NCBI RefSeq assembly: GCF_042159835.1
Contig: NZ_JBBVGT010000002.1
Location: forward strand, 2,170,001-2,234,000
Origin: Albibacterium profundi
Lineage (GTDB): Bacteria > Bacteroidota > Bacteroidia > Sphingobacteriales > Sphingobacteriaceae
Direction: 5' to 3'
DNA: 64,000 nucleotides
Below, piece by piece: positions 18,021 through 27,967 of the stretch; positions within the stretch are counted from its first letter, which is position 1, and every line of letters begins with the position of its first letter. Under the pieces are notes generated by a model. The model made no database searches, was not told the origin of the DNA, and saw only the letters and a program-made list of their open reading frames with translations. A program made the translations under genes and the position numbers.

Positions 18021-21000
18021 GTTCAATGTATCGACTAATATCATTCGTGATACGGGTCGGGAATTAAAATATATTCCTACCCCCAATGCCATTCGAATAA
18101 GCAATCAGATAAGTAGTGATTTTAAGACGGGCATAAGGTCATTTAATATAATTGGGTCCTATGGAACGGGTAAAAGTTCTTTTTTATGGGCATTTGAGCA
18201 AACACTGAAAGAAAATAAATCGTATTTCGGTTTGAATATGCTAACCAATCCGAAAGTCGAGTTTATTAAAATAATCGGTGATTACAAATCTTTAAAGGAG
18301 TCATTCGCTGATTTTTTTGAAATCAAAAGTAATAGAAACATTACCGAAAATATTTTCTCTGAAATTTATAATCATTATTATGAGTTAGGTGAAAAAAATC
18401 CTCTTCTTTTTATTGTTGTAGACGAGTTCGGGAAGTTTTTAGAATATGCTTCTCATAACGAACCAGAGAAAGAGCTATATTTTATTCAGCAATTAGCAGA
18501 GTTTGTCAATAACTCAGACAATAATATTGTTTTATTAACAACCGTACATCAGAATTTCGACGCGTACGCTATACATCTAGAGTCCTCACAAAGACAGGAG
18601 TGGGCCAAAGTTAAAGGACGCTTTAAGGAAATCACCTTTAATGAGCCGGTCGAGCAATTACTGATGCTTGCTTCGGAATATATAGAAGAAAAGGAGTCAA
18701 CTAAAAGAAATGAGAGGACTATAGATGAGTTAGTCAACCTCTTAACTAGATCAAAGGCTTTTAAAGTAAATGAAGATTACATTAAAAGAATAGCTAGAAG
18801 ATTATACCCGTTAGATGCTGTTTCTGCATATATATTAACTTTGTCACTACAGAAATATGGACAGAATGAACGTTCATTGTTTTCCTTTTTAGAATCAACA
18901 GATCACACAGGTTTATATCAACATAGTATATTGAATGATAATTTTTATTCGATAGCAGAAGTATATGATTTTCTGACCTATAATTATTTTTCTTTTCTTA
19001 ATTCAAGATACAACCCGGATTTTGGTGCATGGAAAGGAATAAGGACTTCAATAGAAAGAATAGGATCCTTATTTGATGGAAATCTTTCAGACTATGAAAG
19101 ATTAGTTAAAACGGTTGGTTTGTTATCAATTAACGCTCAAACAGGCTCGTACATAACTCGTGATTTTTTGATAACGTATGCTGAAAAAAGTTTAGGAATA
19201 AAAAGTGCAGATAAATTAATTGAAGATTTAGAACTCAAGAAAGTCATTCTGTACCGAAACTACAGTAACAGATATATTCTTTTTGAAGGAACTGATTTAG
19301 ATATTCCAACTGCATTATATGAGGCGGGCAATAAGATTGATGATATTACGGATGTTGTAACACTACTTAATAAGAATTATTCGTTGCTTCCTGTACTTGC
19401 TAAACGAGCAATGTTTGAAACCGGGACACCTCGTTTATTTGAATACAAGATATCGTCGGAGCCTATCCCTACGAAACCAGAAGGAGACGTTGATGGGTAT
19501 ATTAATTTAGTTTTTAATGAAAGGAATATTCTTTCTGATATCAAAAAGTTTTCAGAGAAGAATGAAGAGGCAATCTTATATTGTTATTATTTAAACTCCA
19601 AGGACATTAAAGAACTGCTATTTGAAATTGAGAAAACAAGAAAGGTTATAGAAGAAAATTCGGATGATCAAGTTGCAGTTACGGAGCTTAAAAATATTGT
19701 CCTGCATCAAAGAAATTTATTAAATCATAAAATATTAAACAGTTTCTTCGGAGATAAGGCATCTGTAATTTGGGTTTTCAAAGGGGAACAGAAGGTGCTA
19801 AAGTCGCAAAGGGAATTCAATGCTTTTCTTTCTGAAATTTGTCAGAAGGTATATGATAAAACTCCATATTTTAATAACGAACTCGTAAATAAGCATAAAA
19901 TTTCTTCCTCTATCCATACCGCAAAGCGAAATTACTTTAGAGCGCTGGCTAATGATTGGGATGTGCCTCATCTTGGTTTTCCGAAAGATAAGTTTCCTCC
20001 TGAAAAAACAATATACTTATCGTTATTAGAAAATAATGGTATCAAATTATGCGATGACAATTCGTCCAGTTTAATTGAACCTCATAATGAAAATGGATTC
20101 TATGATTTGTGGGAAGCTTCTATGGAATTTTTAAACAGTGCCAAACTCTCCAAAAGGAATGTCTCCGAATTTATCGACACACTGAGTAATAAGCCTTTTA
20201 AGCTCAAACAAGGCTTCATAGATTTTTGGGTTCCAACTTTCCTGTTTATTAAAAGAGATGAATATGCCTTGTTTAATGAAAATATTTATACGCCGACGAT
20301 TAATGAAGATATATTAGAACTTATCGCAAAGGTACCTAAGGATTTTGAGATAAAATCGTTTGCTCTAGAGGGAGTTAAGTTGGATATCTTTAATAGTTAC
20401 CGCAAGTTCTTAAATGTCGAGGCAAATAACGGCGGGAATGCACAAACATTTATTGAAACAATCAAGCCCTTCTTAGTATTTTATAGGGCGTTGCCTCAAT
20501 ATTCAAAAACTACTAAACGCTTATCTAAAGAAAGTATCGCCATTCGTGAAGCGATAGCTAATTCTAAGGATCCTGAACAGTCTTTCTTTGAAGATTTTCC
20601 CACTGCGTTAGGTTACTCTGTCGCTAAAATACAAAAGGATAGGGCGGAATTGCAAAATTTCATCACTCAATTACAAGATTCTATTAAAGAAATTCGCAAT
20701 TGTTTCGATGAATTAGTTAATCGCTTTGACTCTTTTTTACAAGAAAGATATTGGGGTGAACCAACCTCATTCGAAGAATATAAAGTAAATTTCCAAAATA
20801 GATACAAAGGGCTACATCGCCATTTATTATTGAATGCTCAGAAATCATTCGTGCAACGAATTGATTCTCAAATAGAGGATAAGAAAGCATGGTTAAGTTC
20901 ATTGGCGCAATCTTTAACAGGGAAGTCGCTAGAAAAATTCAATGACGAGGATGAACTCTTGCTTTATGATAAATTTGCCGATATGATTTTGGCTTTGGAC

Positions 21001-21225
21001 AGTTTAAACAAGATTTCAAAAACTAAATTTGATGAGAATAAAGAAATAGCTCTCGATATTAAGATCAATTCTTTTGCTGAGGGAATGAAAAATACTGTGA
21101 TTCGATTGCCTAAGGGTAAGAATGAAGAGGTTCAAAGTCTCGAAAAGAAAATAAGAGAGTTATTGTCAAAGGATAAAAGTATTGATTTAGCTGCATTGAC
21201 GGCTGTATTAAAAGATTTATTGTGA
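18010..21225 (+). CDS. sspC: SspC-like large P-loop ATPase
   Basis: This 1071-residue ATPase has a Walker A GSYGTGKS at residues 49-56 and a Walker B LLFIVVDEF at 132-140, then a long helical region without another motif that I recognise. Its place between the DUF4007 gene and the PAPS-reductase-like gene is that of SspC, the ATPase that supplies energy for sulfur insertion into DNA. It overlaps both neighbours, so the three proteins are probably made in fixed ratio. Similar large ATPases occur in BREX (BrxC), so the name depends on context. Confidence 0.8.
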   Translation: MANKFNVSTNIIRDTGRELKYIPTPNAIRISNQISSDFKTGIRSFNIIGSYGTGKSSFLWAFEQTLKENKSYFGLNMLTNPKVEFIKIIGDYKSLKESFADFFEIKSNRNITENIFSEIYNHYYELGEKNPLLFIVVDEFGKFLEYASHNEPEKELYFIQQLAEFVNNSDNNIVLLTTVHQNFDAYAIHLESSQRQEWAKVKGRFKEITFNEPVEQLLMLASEYIEEKESTKRNERTIDELVNLLTRSKAFKVNEDYIKRIARRLYPLDAVSAYILTLSLQKYGQNERSLFSFLESTDHTGLYQHSILNDNFYSIAEVYDFLTYNYFSFLNSRYNPDFGAWKGIRTSIERIGSLFDGNLSDYERLVKTVGLLSINAQTGSYITRDFLITYAEKSLGIKSADKLIEDLELKKVILYRNYSNRYILFEGTDLDIPTALYEAGNKIDDITDVVTLLNKNYSLLPVLAKRAMFETGTPRLFEYKISSEPIPTKPEGDVDGYINLVFNERNILSDIKKFSEKNEEAILYCYYLNSKDIKELLFEIEKTRKVIEENSDDQVAVTELKNIVLHQRNLLNHKILNSFFGDKASVIWVFKGEQKVLKSQREFNAFLSEICQKVYDKTPYFNNELVNKHKISSSIHTAKRNYFRALANDWDVPHLGFPKDKFPPEKTIYLSLLENNGIKLCDDNSSSLIEPHNENGFYDLWEASMEFLNSAKLSKRNVSEFIDTLSNKPFKLKQGFIDFWVPTFLFIKRDEYALFNENIYTPTINEDILELIAKVPKDFEIKSFALEGVKLDIFNSYRKFLNVEANNGGNAQTFIETIKPFLVFYRALPQYSKTTKRLSKESIAIREAIANSKDPEQSFFEDFPTALGYSVAKIQKDRAELQNFITQLQDSIKEIRNCFDELVNRFDSFLQERYWGEPTSFEEYKVNFQNRYKGLHRHLLLNAQKSFVQRIDSQIEDKKAWLSSLAQSLTGKSLEKFNDEDELLLYDKFADMILALDSLNKISKTKFDENKEIALDIKINSFAEGMKNTVIRLPKGKNEEVQSLEKKIRELLSKDKSIDLAALTAVLKDLL

Positions 21226-22331
21226 TGGGGAGAATCAGACATGTATTAGGAATATCTGGAGGTAAGGACAGCGCTGCTTTAGCTATATACATGAAGCAGA
21301 ACTATCCTGAATTAGACATTGAATATTATACATCAGATACTGGCAAAGAGCTTCGGGATACTTATGATTTGATTGAACATTTGGAAAACTTTTTAGGAAA
21401 GGAGATCATACGGTTACCCGTGATCTCAGACGAAACATTAAACCCATTCGATCATTTTGTTAAAATGTATAACGGTTTTTTACCGGGTTCGATGTCGAGA
21501 TGGTGTACCAAAAAATTGAAATTAGAACCTTTTGAGAAGTTTGTTGGAGATGATCTAGTTATATCTTATGTTGGTATTCGTGGAGATGAAGATAGAGAGG
21601 GATATATATCTAAAAAGTCCAATATCCAATCTGTTTTCCCATTCAGGAAAAATATTTTCAGTGAAGATGTTACGTCCAAGTTTCTTTCTAATAGCAATAT
21701 CGGTAACATTTTAAAGTATTATGAATTATTAGATCTAGGTGAGAAAAAGGAGCGGATTTTTGAAATAATAAATGAACAAATATCTGTTAACTTCAGTCAG
21801 ACACAAAAGTTAAATAATCTTTTAGACTTAGGAATTAAAGAATATAATCATGCCGTGTTTCAATTCTTACAGACAACTGATTATCCTCTATCCAAAGAAG
21901 TTGATTTCCCGTTAGTTAATAATGAAGAGGTATTGGTTCGTGATGATATTTTCAATATATTGGAGGAATCGGGAGTCGGTGTTCCAGCTTATTATAAACC
22001 AATCGAATTTGAGATTAACGGCAAAAAGGCTACGTATGCTCGTAGTCGTTCCGGCTGTTTTTTCTGCTTTTACCAGCAAAAGATAGAGTGGGTATGGCTT
22101 TATGAACAGCATCCCAGTTTGTTTGCTCAGGCAATGGAATACGAGAAAGATGGTTATACTTGGATACAAGACGAGTCACTAGCTGATTTAATTAAGCCTG
22201 AAAGAATAGAGGGTATAAAAGAAGAATACATTAAACGTACAGAACGAAAAAAATCAAAAGCACAATCACCTTACCTTTTAGATATTCTTGAAGATGCCGA
22301 AGGAGAGGGATGTGCAAGTTGTTTTATATAA
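21225..22331 (+). CDS. sspD: SspD/DndC-like sulfur transfer protein (PAPS reductase/ATP pyrophosphatase fold)
   Basis: The PP-loop SGGKDS at residues 10-15 activates DNA phosphate or adenylates a substrate in DndC/SspD proteins. Cysteines suited to an iron-sulfur cluster or persulfide relay occur at RWCTKK (about residue 91), SGCFFCFYQQ (about 283-286) and in a CASC motif at the extreme C-terminus. The ATG at 21225 shares its first base with the TGA of sspC; a GTG at 21222 is also possible. It is the sulfur-insertion enzyme of the locus. The C-terminal CASC is not something I expect in every family member. Confidence 0.85.
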   Translation: MGRIRHVLGISGGKDSAALAIYMKQNYPELDIEYYTSDTGKELRDTYDLIEHLENFLGKEIIRLPVISDETLNPFDHFVKMYNGFLPGSMSRWCTKKLKLEPFEKFVGDDLVISYVGIRGDEDREGYISKKSNIQSVFPFRKNIFSEDVTSKFLSNSNIGNILKYYELLDLGEKKERIFEIINEQISVNFSQTQKLNNLLDLGIKEYNHAVFQFLQTTDYPLSKEVDFPLVNNEEVLVRDDIFNILEESGVGVPAYYKPIEFEINGKKATYARSRSGCFFCFYQQKIEWVWLYEQHPSLFAQAMEYEKDGYTWIQDESLADLIKPERIEGIKEEYIKRTERKKSKAQSPYLLDILEDAEGEGCASCFI

Positions 22332-22345
22332 ATTTGATTTAAAAC

Positions 22346-22867
22346 ATGCATGATATTTCTTGGAATGCCAAACGTGGAAGAAGGCAAGAAATAAAAGAAC
22401 ATATTAGAAAGTTTCTATTATATCCTGGATTTTGGAATGATTCGAGTAAACATATCAAACATAAAATAAAGTGGGAGAAAATTTTGTTTGAAGATGGGAA
22501 TGCAACTTCAATTCCTAATAAAAAAGGAGTGTATTGTTTTGTAGTAGAACCGCCGGTTGTAGATTTTATATTTGAAACAAGATATCTTTTTTATATCGGT
22601 AAAGCGTCATCAGCAACATTACGAGCAAGATATAAAAATTATGTAGATGAGAAAAACAATGTTGGAATTGGAAATCAGAAACCAAGAATAAAGGTTCAGG
22701 AAATGCTAAATGACTATTATGGTCACATATATTTTTTTTATGCGGAGTTAAATGCAGATCTTGTTAAAGACATAGAAGAAAAGCTTTTAAATATGTATAT
22801 GCCATACGTAAACACATCTATACCAGAATTGAAAATTTCAGAGGAATACAAACACATTTACTCATGA
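22346..22867 (+). CDS. GIY-YIG nuclease-domain protein in phosphorothioation operon
   Basis: GVYCFVV at residues 61-67 and FYIGKASSATLRARY at 82-96 form the GIY-YIG nuclease signature, including the conserved tyrosines, glycine and arginine; EEKLLNMYMPYVN near residue 145 supplies the metal-binding glutamate. The protein has 173 residues. It begins 14 bases after sspD and overlaps the next gene by four bases, so it belongs to the same operon. Neither Dnd nor Ssp systems as I know them include this subunit; it may be the nicking or restriction partner. From here on the DNA is more AT-rich than in sspBCD. Confidence 0.75.
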   Translation: MHDISWNAKRGRRQEIKEHIRKFLLYPGFWNDSSKHIKHKIKWEKILFEDGNATSIPNKKGVYCFVVEPPVVDFIFETRYLFYIGKASSATLRARYKNYVDEKNNVGIGNQKPRIKVQEMLNDYYGHIYFFYAELNADLVKDIEEKLLNMYMPYVNTSIPELKISEEYKHIYS

Positions 22868-24114
22868 GCTTAAAAAAGAAAATAAGTGAATCAATTTCTC
22901 TGCCATGCTTAAGAGGTAAAATGGGTGACTGGTATTACTATGTAACTCTTTTGAAATTTAGCGAAATAGCAAGTAGGGTTATGTTACCAAAAGAAATTGA
23001 TTCTTATTACGAGAATAAGGCAGAATTAAAATTAGGTGATTGGATACAGCGTGATTTAGAAAAAAGTAGAACTCAAAAAATTGTCGAATACTTAAAAAAA
23101 CAGCCACAGCATTTTTTTAATAGTTTAATATTAGGCATTTATGAGGGTAATCCTTCATGGCAAGATGTCAGCATAAAAGCAAATCAAGAATATGAAGATC
23201 TCAATGAGTCTGATTTAGAATATTTATCTCGAACATTTGGAATATTAAACTTAGAAGGAACTGAAGATATATTTGCTATTGATGGCCAACACAGGGCAAT
23301 ATCAATCAGAGAAGCTGTAAGGCAAGATAAAAAACTAGGAAGCGAAGAAATAGCAGTAATTTTTGTTGCACATAAAACAACGGCAGAAGGCAAAATACGT
23401 ACAAGAAGACTTTTTTCAACTTTAAATAAATATGCAAAACCAGTTAGTCAGAGTGAAATAATAGCTTTAAGTGAAGATAATAATTGCGCGATTATTACAA
23501 GGGACTTAGTAGATGGCTTTGATATTTTAAAGGATAAGATACTAGTAATTAAAAACCGCTCTATCAGCCCTGAAAATACTTCCCATTTTACTAATATTTT
23601 AGTTCTTTACGATATTGTCGAAAGGTTACTAACGGATAAGGCAGTGGTTGGAAGAAAAGTTAATGGACATAACAAAAATTCATTTACAACGACTCGAGTC
23701 TCTGATGAACAAATCAAAAAAGATACGTTACGAGTAAAAAGAATTATCTCGGAAATAATCGGAAATATTCCCGAACTTAAACATTTTTTTGAAGGCAACC
23801 CAATAAATAGGAAATCAAAAAAGACAAGTTTACTATTTAGGCCAATTGGTCAAAATATTTTTTTTGACACTTTAAAAGTTGCTATGGATAGTTCAAAGAA
23901 AGCGGAATTTTTTGAGTATTTTTCGAAAGCGGACTTTAATTTAAGTAATAAGGTTTGGAAACAGATTTTTTGGGATGATGAAACAGGTACTATAATAACA
24001 GAAAAAGCTCGACAACGTTTTGCTACAATATTGCTATTAGAGCACTTAGGTATTGCCGTCAAAAAAACTAGAAGAGATATTGAAATAGCATCAAATTTTG
24101 ATGTCACTTTATAG
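22864..24114 (+). CDS. DndB-like DGQHR-domain protein
   Basis: The DGQHR motif at residues 140-144 (IFAIDGQHRAISIREA) defines the DGQHR/DndB family. The 416-residue length and the partner genes point to DndB, known as a transcriptional repressor and modulator in Dnd phosphorothioation clusters. It is the last gene of the five-gene plus-strand operon and overlaps the GIY-YIG gene (ATGA). DndB is not a usual member of SspABCD systems, so this locus mixes the two types. Repressor function here is inferred. Confidence 0.8.
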   Translation: MSLKKKISESISLPCLRGKMGDWYYYVTLLKFSEIASRVMLPKEIDSYYENKAELKLGDWIQRDLEKSRTQKIVEYLKKQPQHFFNSLILGIYEGNPSWQDVSIKANQEYEDLNESDLEYLSRTFGILNLEGTEDIFAIDGQHRAISIREAVRQDKKLGSEEIAVIFVAHKTTAEGKIRTRRLFSTLNKYAKPVSQSEIIALSEDNNCAIITRDLVDGFDILKDKILVIKNRSISPENTSHFTNILVLYDIVERLLTDKAVVGRKVNGHNKNSFTTTRVSDEQIKKDTLRVKRIISEIIGNIPELKHFFEGNPINRKSKKTSLLFRPIGQNIFFDTLKVAMDSSKKAEFFEYFSKADFNLSNKVWKQIFWDDETGTIITEKARQRFATILLLEHLGIAVKKTRRDIEIASNFDVTL

Positions 24115-24137
24115 TTGTCAATAGCCAAAAACTTTTA

Positions 24138-24336
24138 CTAAATAACGAACTTAACAATGTTTGTTATTTTAAGTACCTTGTCAAATTTAGGTATAAGGTC
24201 TTGATTTTGATTTAATCGAAATTCGATATCGTCACGATTCCACCAATCCGTCCAAAATTGATTTTGGTTTAATTTTTCCAAAGCTTGCAGCTAAAGCGAT
24301 AGCCAAAACGGGGATCGTTGGGCCATTTTCCATCAT
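24138..24336 (-). pseudogene. Possible gene remnant downstream of GHKL ATPase gene
   Basis: Read on the minus strand, an ATG at 24336 opens a 34-codon frame ending at 24232. A second frame continues as DDIEFRLNQNQDLIPKFDKV to a stop at 24138. Together they read like one protein tail with a frameshift around KPKSILD. I do not recognise the family. The rest of this 290-base convergent gap shows nothing else. Confidence 0.3.
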
Positions 24337-24403
24337 TGCTTATTTTGTTGCCGAATCAAAGGCAACAGACCATGGCAAGATTAATAACTATCTCTTTTTA
24401 GTA

Positions 24404-26788
24404 TCAATCTTCCAAACTTCCTATTAACTGTTCCATGCCAAAATTCAGTAAAAAATCGGAGTAGTAACTATCGAATACATCACGGATGTAATCATCGATA
24501 GTTATCTCTTCGTCATTATTTTCGATTGATAAAGAAAGTCTGTAATTCTTCTTTTTAGTGATCATATATAAAAACAATGAATGGAAGTATACAGCTGCGA
24601 TGTATCTTTTTTGAGCTACGATTATTTGGTCTCCATTCGTTAACTTTTTCCGATGATTAAGAAATACCTTACTGTCAATGTTCACATAAATTTTTTCTAA
24701 CACATCGCCGGAGGCAACGGGGCTCATTACGGTGTCATGGTTCATAGAGATACCATGGGATTCAACTTCGTCCCATTGATCTCGAGAGACTTTTACTAGT
24801 TCAGGTAACCCAATATTACTATAGTCTTCATCTTCTTTTGGTGCTGTTTCTTTTTTTTGTTCTGGATCAACAATTTTTAAAAATACAATTTCCTGAAAAG
24901 TCTCGTCGCCAGCACCCTTTAAAGAAGCCTCGATTTCAACTTCGTCACCTTGCCTTAATTCTACATCGGGGTTGAAGGTGATTTTAATGGTGCCTCGATC
25001 CGGACTTGATTTAATAATATTTAATAGTTCTCCTGGTTCTTTTTCACTTCCTTGCTGATCACCTCCTCTATTGTCTGTACGCTTGACTTTCAAAATACTA
25101 ATTTGCAAATCTCCTGGCTCATCAGTTCGATCAAAATAATGATCTTCAACGTCCGTTTCGAATCGCAGGGTTTTTTCTCCCCCGATTGGCACCGGAATCG
25201 GGTTGTTGGCTTTGTATTGTAATTTAAAGAAGCTTGGAAAGCGTTCTGGTTTAAATGGTTTTTGTTCTTTCTCCGGTCTGCCCTTAGTTTCTTTTTTGTC
25301 AGGTTTTTCTATCCTCTTTTCCTCTAGCTTGAGAGTATTTTGTATCAATTTAAAAAGCTCGCTGTCTTTCGATAGGTTTTTAGCAAAGCTTTTAATAAGA
25401 TCGGAAGTGTCCTCGCTTTCTAGACCAATAGAATCTTTCCTTCTCTTATTAATATCGTCAAGTTTAGATTTGGCTAATTTTTTCCTTAAATAATCTCTTA
25501 GTTCTTCTGCTTTTGCTCCATTTTTTAGACGATCTCGCGAAGCCATAAAAAGATCTTTCCTAAATTCATACTTCATCTTTGTGCATTCTACATTGATGAG
25601 CAAATAGTTTTTTAGTAGATTGAGCTTTAAGCTTCTTGTAATAAATTCTGAAGTGTAGTGTCCATGAACTTGTCCGTTCATTGAGAATAGAACTGACATG
25701 TTATTCTTGAAGTATCTACGTTGTATGTCAGCCTTGGTTTCTTTAACCGTCTTTCCTTCCTGTTTAGCTTTAAAGACATAACACGTAACTTTCATTTTCC
25801 CGAAAAGATTATTTTCATATTCCTCAGAAAACCAATCTTCGACATAATCCTTTTCTTCCTCCAACCGTCTTTGTAGCCCGTATACAGTCGTCTCTAAGAC
25901 CTTATTGTTAGGGTAGCGTTCTTTGGTGTCAATAGTAAATACAGGTAGCACAGGCTTAAAAAGAAATTCATTTAGACTTTGGTTTAAATCCTGAGCAAAT
26001 CCTGAAATGCCTTTCATCTGATAAGAATACATTTTGATAATCGTACCTGTTTTAAATGTTCTATTTAAGAGCTTTAGCTCTAGCTCAGAAATATGGAATT
26101 CAGGAATCTGATCGTCAATCTTTAAATATTCATACCAGGTGTTCTTTTTTGTTTCTAATTCAATTTTTGATAGAGGGTGTTCTCTAATTAATGTAAACCC
26201 GAAATTACCAGATCCATCAAATTTTTTGGATCCAATTAATTGGTAGCCTTTAGTGCCGCAAAAAACAATTGCTCCGCTACCACCCATATTGTATTTTCCT
26301 TGGACAAAATGGATTTCATTTTTATTTCCCCTCATTAAAGAAAGAAAAGTATTTTCGAAGTCTTGTGGATGTTGGCCTTCTCCATTATCATAGATAATTA
26401 TCGAACTCTGTTTAGTTGGTCCGTCCGCAATTATTTGTATATTTTCAGCCTGATTCCTTCTGAATGTATTTAAATCCCAATTTTTATTGTCAGGAAAGAA
26501 TAAATCAATTGCCTCTTCCATAGATTTGGGAGCCATCTTATCTTTAGGGTTTATGCCTTTTTCAAGACATTTCTTCATCAAGATAGCATCGATAGAATTA
26601 GTGACTTTCTCAACTAAAGCTGCGATAGGGTTGGATTGCTGATTCTCGATGATGCTAAAGTTGGATTCATTGTGACCAATTGGATGCCAATTGGTCGGGT
26701 TAGAAAGGTTTGATTCTTTTGTAATCAATTCATCAATTTCGGACTCCGTACTACAATTATATAGTGCATGAAATAAAGATTTTAACAT
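24404..26788 (-). CDS. GHKL ATPase (Hsp90/MORC/MutL-like) linked to phosphorothioation genes
   Basis: The N-terminal domain has all the GHKL motifs: ALVEKVTNSIDA (E60 and N64 of the N box), DNGEGQ at 134-139 and GKYNMGGSG at 164-172. The middle is rich in charged helices (ESEDTSDLIKSFAKN) and a proline-rich linker, and beyond about residue 500 there is a beta-rich region. At 794 residues it is larger than a histidine kinase and lacks an H box, so an Hsp90/MORC-type clamp is more likely. It follows the cysteine desulfurase gene by 36 bases in one minus-strand unit. It may be the effector that acts on unmodified DNA. Confidence 0.75.
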   Translation of the reverse strand: MLKSLFHALYNCSTESEIDELITKESNLSNPTNWHPIGHNESNFSIIENQQSNPIAALVEKVTNSIDAILMKKCLEKGINPKDKMAPKSMEEAIDLFFPDNKNWDLNTFRRNQAENIQIIADGPTKQSSIIIYDNGEGQHPQDFENTFLSLMRGNKNEIHFVQGKYNMGGSGAIVFCGTKGYQLIGSKKFDGSGNFGFTLIREHPLSKIELETKKNTWYEYLKIDDQIPEFHISELELKLLNRTFKTGTIIKMYSYQMKGISGFAQDLNQSLNEFLFKPVLPVFTIDTKERYPNNKVLETTVYGLQRRLEEEKDYVEDWFSEEYENNLFGKMKVTCYVFKAKQEGKTVKETKADIQRRYFKNNMSVLFSMNGQVHGHYTSEFITRSLKLNLLKNYLLINVECTKMKYEFRKDLFMASRDRLKNGAKAEELRDYLRKKLAKSKLDDINKRRKDSIGLESEDTSDLIKSFAKNLSKDSELFKLIQNTLKLEEKRIEKPDKKETKGRPEKEQKPFKPERFPSFFKLQYKANNPIPVPIGGEKTLRFETDVEDHYFDRTDEPGDLQISILKVKRTDNRGGDQQGSEKEPGELLNIIKSSPDRGTIKITFNPDVELRQGDEVEIEASLKGAGDETFQEIVFLKIVDPEQKKETAPKEDEDYSNIGLPELVKVSRDQWDEVESHGISMNHDTVMSPVASGDVLEKIYVNIDSKVFLNHRKKLTNGDQIIVAQKRYIAAVYFHSLFLYMITKKKNYRLSLSIENNDEEITIDDYIRDVFDSYYSDFLLNFGMEQLIGSLED

Positions 26789-26824
26789 AAGAGGCTTGGT
26801 TTAATTGGTTTAGAATCGATAAAG

Positions 26825-27967
26825 TTAACTAATCAGTATAAAGTTTTTTAATCGTTGTATCAATAATTCAAGATCTTCTTTCGTGCTATTTTTACCCATA
26901 GAGATACGTAAACTACTTTGCGCATCATCAGCGTTAATGTCCATTGCTAACAAAACATGGGATGGTTGTACCAAGGCGGAGCTACACGCCGAACCATTGC
27001 TAACAGCTATGTCATTATTCATTCCAATGAAAATTTCGGTATCTAATCCTGGTATACAGACGTTGATTGTATTGTAAATTCTGGGAGTAGATTTACCATG
27101 GATGTATGCTCCTTTAATTTGCAGTAATTCATCTTCTATGAAATCTTGAAGCTGCTTAATATATTCTTCATTCTCGCTCACTTCTTCTCGGGCAATTTCA
27201 CAGGCCTTTCCCAGCCCTGCAATCAATGGCACATTATAGGTGCCATTTCGTAAGCCGTCTTCTTGACCACCACCATGAATTAATGGCAGTATTTTGTTTT
27301 CTTTGGTTATACTTCGATTTATATATATTCCCCCGATACCTTTTGGGGCATACATTTTATGACCGGAAAAGCAAAGGATGTCAATTTCAGCCTCCATTAC
27401 GTTAATTGGTAGTTTTCCTACCCCTTGTGTACCATCGCAAACAAAATAAATACCTGCATCTCTTGTTATTTTCCCTATCTCTTTAACAGGATGGATTACG
27501 CCCGTTTCGTTATTGACCCACATGAGACATACTAGTAAAGTATTGGCTTTTATGGAAGATTTGAGTAAATTCAAATTTATCGAACCGTCTTTATTTACTG
27601 GAAGAAACTCAATTTCGTAGCCGACACTACGGAGATATTTGCAAGTTTCTAAAACAGCTTTATGCTCGGTATGACAGGTTATTATATGTTTTTTTGAATT
27701 ATTCGGATGCAGAGCGAGTCCTTTCAGAGCGAAGTTGATACTCTCAGTAGCTCCAGACGTAAAATAGATATTATCTGATTCTGTATCTAACAGTGTAGCA
27801 ACACTAGACTTCGCCGTATCTACAGCTGTTTTAGATTTATTTCCTAATGAATGTAAACTCGACGCGTTTCCGTAGAATTCATTAAAGTATAAATTGACCG
27901 ACTCAATAACTCGCGGGTCAACAGGTGTAGTTGCGTTATAATCTAAATATGTTGTAGTATTTTTCAA
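26825..27967 (-). CDS. sspA: Cysteine desulfurase (SspA/DndA/IscS-like)
   Basis: This 380-residue PLP enzyme starts with the typical YLDYNATTPVDPRV, has the PLP lysine in SGHKMYAPKG and the catalytic cysteine in SNGSACSSALVQPSH. It removes sulfur from cysteine as an enzyme-bound persulfide, here most likely for delivery to the SspD-like protein. It is the first gene of the minus-strand unit with the GHKL ATPase, convergent with sspBCD. Family alone cannot separate SspA, DndA and housekeeping IscS; the name rests on the neighbours. Confidence 0.85.
   Translation of the reverse strand: MKNTTTYLDYNATTPVDPRVIESVNLYFNEFYGNASSLHSLGNKSKTAVDTAKSSVATLLDTESDNIYFTSGATESINFALKGLALHPNNSKKHIITCHTEHKAVLETCKYLRSVGYEIEFLPVNKDGSINLNLLKSSIKANTLLVCLMWVNNETGVIHPVKEIGKITRDAGIYFVCDGTQGVGKLPINVMEAEIDILCFSGHKMYAPKGIGGIYINRSITKENKILPLIHGGGQEDGLRNGTYNVPLIAGLGKACEIAREEVSENEEYIKQLQDFIEDELLQIKGAYIHGKSTPRIYNTINVCIPGLDTEIFIGMNNDIAVSNGSACSSALVQPSHVLLAMDINADDAQSSLRISMGKNSTKEDLELLIQRLKNFILIS

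Noticed and set aside
18010..21225. BREX system, because of a large ATPase next to a PAPS-reductase-like protein.
   Set aside because: There is no pglZ, brxL or methylase; DUF4007 and cysteine desulfurase point to Ssp.
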